From: Bacteroidales bacterium
Lineage (GTDB): Bacteria > Bacteroidota > Bacteroidia > Bacteroidales > Muribaculaceae
DNA: 15,044 bases
Reading direction: 5' to 3'
Assembly (NCBI GenBank): GCA_014800105.1
Contig: JAAVGQ010000086.1
Span: 9,869-24,912 of the forward strand
The translations under genes and the position numbers were made by a program. Positions 12,859-15,044 of this stretch are shown here, piece after piece. The notes beneath the pieces are model-generated. The model was not told the origin of the DNA, searched no databases, and saw only the letters and a list, made by a program, of their open reading frames with translations. The number at the start of each line of letters is the position of its first letter. Within the stretch, counting starts at the first letter, position 1.

Positions 12859-13887
12859 ATGAACGAAGAATTAGATTGGGCCAATCTGGCCTTCGGATAC
12901 CTTCCTGCCGATTATAACGTGCGATGCACGTTCAAGGACGGAAAGTGGGGCGAAATTGAAGTTTCGCAGTCTGAGAGAATTGATATGCACATTGCAGCAA
13001 GCTCGCTGCATTATGGCCAGGAGGTCTTTGAGGGCCTGAAGGCATTCAAGGGTAAGGACGGCAAGATTCGCGTGTTCCGTCTTGAGGAAAATGCCGCCCG
13101 CATTCAGGCATCAGCCCGAGGCATCCTCATGGAGCCGATTCCTACCGAGCTTTTTGCTGAGATGGTCAAGAAGGTTGTGGCTCTCAATGCCCGTTTTGTG
13201 CCTCCCTATGGCAGCGGTGCTTCGCTTTACATAAGGCCGCTGGAGATTGGTATGTCACCCCGCATTGGTGTTCAACCCTCGTCAGAGTATCTTTTCATCG
13301 TGATGGTGATGCCCGTGGGTCCTTATTTCAAGGAGGGTTTCAAGCCTACTAACATCTGCATCATGCGTGAATATGACCGCGTGGCTCCCCGCGGTACCGG
13401 TCGTTTCAAGGTGGGTGGTAACTATGCTGCAAGTCTCGTTGCGGGTGAACATGCTCATGAGCTCGGTTACTCAGCAGTTCTTTACCTTGACCCCAAGGAG
13501 AAGAAGTATCTTGATGAATGCGGCCCTGCTAACTTTATTGCTATCAAGGACGGCAAGTATATCACTCCGGCTTCTGATTCAATCCTGCCTTCTATCACCA
13601 ATAAGTCGCTACAGCAGATTGCACGTGACATGGGTATCGAGGTGGAAGCACGTCATATTCCCGTTGAGGAGCTCGCTGAGATTCAGGAGGCTGCTGCCGT
13701 GGGTACTGCTGCCGTGGCTTCACCCGTGGCTGAGATTCATGACCTTGATAACGGTGTTAAATACATTGTTTCAAAGGATGGCAAGCCGGGTCCCGTGGTT
13801 ACTGCTCTCTATAACAAGCTGCGTGGTATTCAGCTTGGTGACGAGCCTGACACTCACGGCTGGAACACTATCATTGAAGTTGAATAA
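12859..13887 (+). CDS. ilvE: Branched-chain amino acid aminotransferase
   Basis: This PLP-dependent class IV aminotransferase interconverts Leu/Ile/Val and their 2-oxo acids with 2-oxoglutarate/glutamate in the cytoplasm. The 342-residue product from 12859 has the normal length. The upstream in-frame start at 12829 would overlap the promoter and add ten atypical residues. The PLP lysine is K184 in GRFKVGGNYAAS. HYGQEVFEGLKAF (51-63), YIRPLEIGMSP (124-134), YLDECGPANF (217-226) and the phosphate-binding GTAAVASPVAEI (282-293) are as expected for the longer, eukaryote-like BCAT subgroup (BCAT_beta). Its stop codon overlaps the next start by one base. Confidence 0.95.
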   Translation: MNEELDWANLAFGYLPADYNVRCTFKDGKWGEIEVSQSERIDMHIAASSLHYGQEVFEGLKAFKGKDGKIRVFRLEENAARIQASARGILMEPIPTELFAEMVKKVVALNARFVPPYGSGASLYIRPLEIGMSPRIGVQPSSEYLFIVMVMPVGPYFKEGFKPTNICIMREYDRVAPRGTGRFKVGGNYAASLVAGEHAHELGYSAVLYLDPKEKKYLDECGPANFIAIKDGKYITPASDSILPSITNKSLQQIARDMGIEVEARHIPVEELAEIQEAAAVGTAAVASPVAEIHDLDNGVKYIVSKDGKPGPVVTALYNKLRGIQLGDEPDTHGWNTIIEVE

Positions 13888-14429
13888 TGGACTATCAAAA
13901 GATTATTGATAAATTCTATCCCGCAGGGTCACCCCTGCGGGATATTTATATGCGCCATTGCCGTCAGGTTGCTGACCTTGCGCTCGAGATTAATGCGGTT
14001 AAAAGACTTGGTCTTGAGAGTGATGCTGTCGAGGCGGCCGCTATGTTGCATGATATCGGTATCTTCGAGACTGATGCCAAGGGGATTGAGTGTTACGGCA
14101 CTGAACCTTATATCAAGCATGGAGTTCTGGGGGCGGCGCTGCTCAGAAATGAGGGGGTGGCCGAAGAGATTGCGCGGGTGGCTGAGCGCCACACGGGGGC
14201 GGGACTCACTGCCGATGATATCGAGAAGAATGGTCTACCTATTCCGGCAGGCGATTATATGCCTGAGACTCTGTTGGAAAGGCTCGTATGTTATGCTGAT
14301 AAGTTCTATTCCAAGAGTGGCGATATGAAGCGTAAATCACTTGAGCGGGTGAGAGCTTCCATGGCTAAATGGGGGCCGGAGACGGCTGCCCGATTTGAGA
14401 AGCTTCACGAGGAGTTCAACGCTCGTTGA
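13887..14429 (+). CDS. HD-domain phosphohydrolase family protein
   Basis: This 180-residue soluble protein has the HD-superfamily metal site. The ligands are H24 (MRHCRQVAD), H55-D56 in AAMLHDIGIF (51-60), H78 (KHGVLGA), H102 (AERHTGAG) and D138 (CYADKF). Such proteins hydrolyse phosphate esters, often nucleotides or cyclic nucleotides; no substrate can be named here. The start codon shares one base with the ilvE stop (TAATG), which implies translational coupling and a shared transcript. Codons ~11-20 (YPAGSPLRDI) are encoded by a perfect hairpin, see 13917-13944. The 3' end overlaps the convergent esterase gene by 14 bp. Confidence 0.88.
   Translation: MDYQKIIDKFYPAGSPLRDIYMRHCRQVADLALEINAVKRLGLESDAVEAAAMLHDIGIFETDAKGIECYGTEPYIKHGVLGAALLRNEGVAEEIARVAERHTGAGLTADDIEKNGLPIPAGDYMPETLLERLVCYADKFYSKSGDMKRKSLERVRASMAKWGPETAARFEKLHEEFNAR
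13917..13944 (+). promoter_or_regulatory. Perfect 12-bp hairpin inside the start of the HD gene
   Basis: TATCCCGCAGGG (13917-13928) and CCCTGCGGGATA (13933-13944) pair without mismatch around TCAC, followed by TTTATAT. It begins 30 nt into the HD coding sequence. It looks like an intrinsic terminator with a poor T tract, and could end part of the ilvE transcripts or slow translation of the HD gene. The structure is seen; the role is inference. Confidence 0.55.
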
Positions 14430-15044
14430 TGTAGCGGAGAAGGATGGCGGTCATTTCGTCATGATAAGGGAAGGATGTGTTCATGCCCCATCCGTGTCCA
14501 CCCACGGGGTAGAGATGCATTTCAGCAGGGACTCCGTTGTTAATGAGTGCTTTGTAGTAGAGCAGGGAGTTCTCGGCTGGAACAGCGCGGTCGTCGCCGC
14601 TGTGGAAGATGAGAGTGGGGGGCGTTGATGGTGAAACTTGCTCTTCGTTGCTGTAGAGGGTGAGGTAATCGCTGTTTTCCAGATTGTTGCCAAGAAGGTT
14701 GCGGGCTGAGGCACCGTGAGTGAGACCGGGCTTGGCTGAGATTACGGGGTAGAAGAGTATTGCGAAATCGGGGGTAGAAGCGCTGTCAGTGATATGGGTG
14801 CTGACGGTGGCTGCGAGATGTCCGCCGGCTGAGGACCCGATGATGCCGACGAGAGAGGGATTGACGCCCCATTCAGTGGCATTCTCGCGTACCATTCTAA
14901 GCGCCTGACGGGCATCAGTGGCGGGAATGGTGTCGTTGCCGTGGGGGAAGCGGTATTTTAGAACCAGCGAAGTGATGCCGTTGTCGGCGAGCAGGTCAGC
15001 AATCTGCTGGCCTTCATGGTCCATGGCGAGGTGTTCGTAGGCTC
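14416..15044 (-). CDS. Alpha/beta-hydrolase (acetyl-esterase/BD-FAE-like), 5' end outside window
   Basis: The visible 208 residues continue in frame to the window edge (AYEHLA precedes the internal Met at 15024), so the gene starts beyond 15044. The fold is the alpha/beta hydrolase of the BD-FAE / acetyl-xylan-esterase-like group. The opening AMDHEGQQIADLLADNGI and LVLKYRFP are typical of it. The nucleophile serine sits in GIIGSSAGGHLA, the catalytic Asp in HSGDDRAVP, and the His in GGHGWG near the C-terminus. The full triad is therefore present. Likely substrates are acetyl or other ester groups on glycans, with cellular location unknown because the N-terminus is missing. It ends inside the 3' end of the HD gene on the opposite strand. 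Confidence 0.88.
   Translation of the reverse strand, partial: AYEHLAMDHEGQQIADLLADNGITSLVLKYRFPHGNDTIPATDARQALRMVRENATEWGVNPSLVGIIGSSAGGHLAATVSTHITDSASTPDFAILFYPVISAKPGLTHGASARNLLGNNLENSDYLTLYSNEEQVSPSTPPTLIFHSGDDRAVPAENSLLYYKALINNGVPAEMHLYPVGGHGWGMNTSFPYHDEMTAILLRYINER

Noticed and set aside
13929..14192. 87-residue minus-strand ORF opposite the HD gene
   Set aside because: The sense strand carries the full HD metal-binding residues; the antisense product has no features.

Overview
The window looks like chromosomal DNA of a gut Bacteroidales bacterium. I lean towards a Muribaculaceae-like member, but that family placement is inference only. The evidence is the gene set (DUF3822 next to rsmD, a GH110-type galactosidase, DUF1080 lipoproteins, Bacteroidetes-type Big_5 lipoprotein), starts without Shine-Dalgarno sequences, and promoter elements of the Bacteroidetes TTTG / TAnnTTTG type ahead of ilvE and the tRNA. 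No integrase, transposase, CRISPR array or rRNA is seen.

Left part (1-6150). The 3' end of an AspT/YidE-type transporter gene (+) converges on a block of minus-strand genes. In transcription order these are tRNA-Arg(CCU), a large lipoprotein with an Ig-like Big_5 domain, a DUF3822 protein, the 16S rRNA methyltransferase gene rsmD, and a GH110-type alpha-1,3-galactosidase. The tRNA sits only 14 bp ahead of the lipoprotein start, and a good promoter lies ahead of the tRNA.

Middle part (6151-12458). A gene-free island of about 0.7 kb is packed with short hairpins and C/T-rich direct repeats. It precedes a five-gene minus-strand catabolic cluster that ends in a clear intrinsic terminator. In transcription order the cluster is: a cytoplasmic Gfo/Idh/MocA oxidoreductase, a Tat-exported Gfo/Idh/MocA oxidoreductase, two tandem DUF1080 lipoproteins, and a lipoprotein of the xylose-isomerase-like TIM-barrel family. 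This combination matches the recently described oxidation / elimination / hydration / reduction (non-Koshland, 3-keto-glycoside) route of glycoside cleavage. The best candidate for an under-described system here is this cluster. Its distinctive features are two diverged DUF1080 enzymes, a cysteine-rich linker on one of them, strong intercistronic hairpins, and an AT-rich palindrome upstream.

Right part (12459-15044). An AT-rich divergent intergenic region carries a near-consensus promoter for ilvE (branched-chain aminotransferase). ilvE overlaps by one base with an HD-domain phosphohydrolase gene, whose 5' coding end contains a perfect 12-bp hairpin. An alpha/beta-hydrolase (esterase-like) gene, cut by the window edge, converges on it with a 14-bp tail-to-tail overlap.
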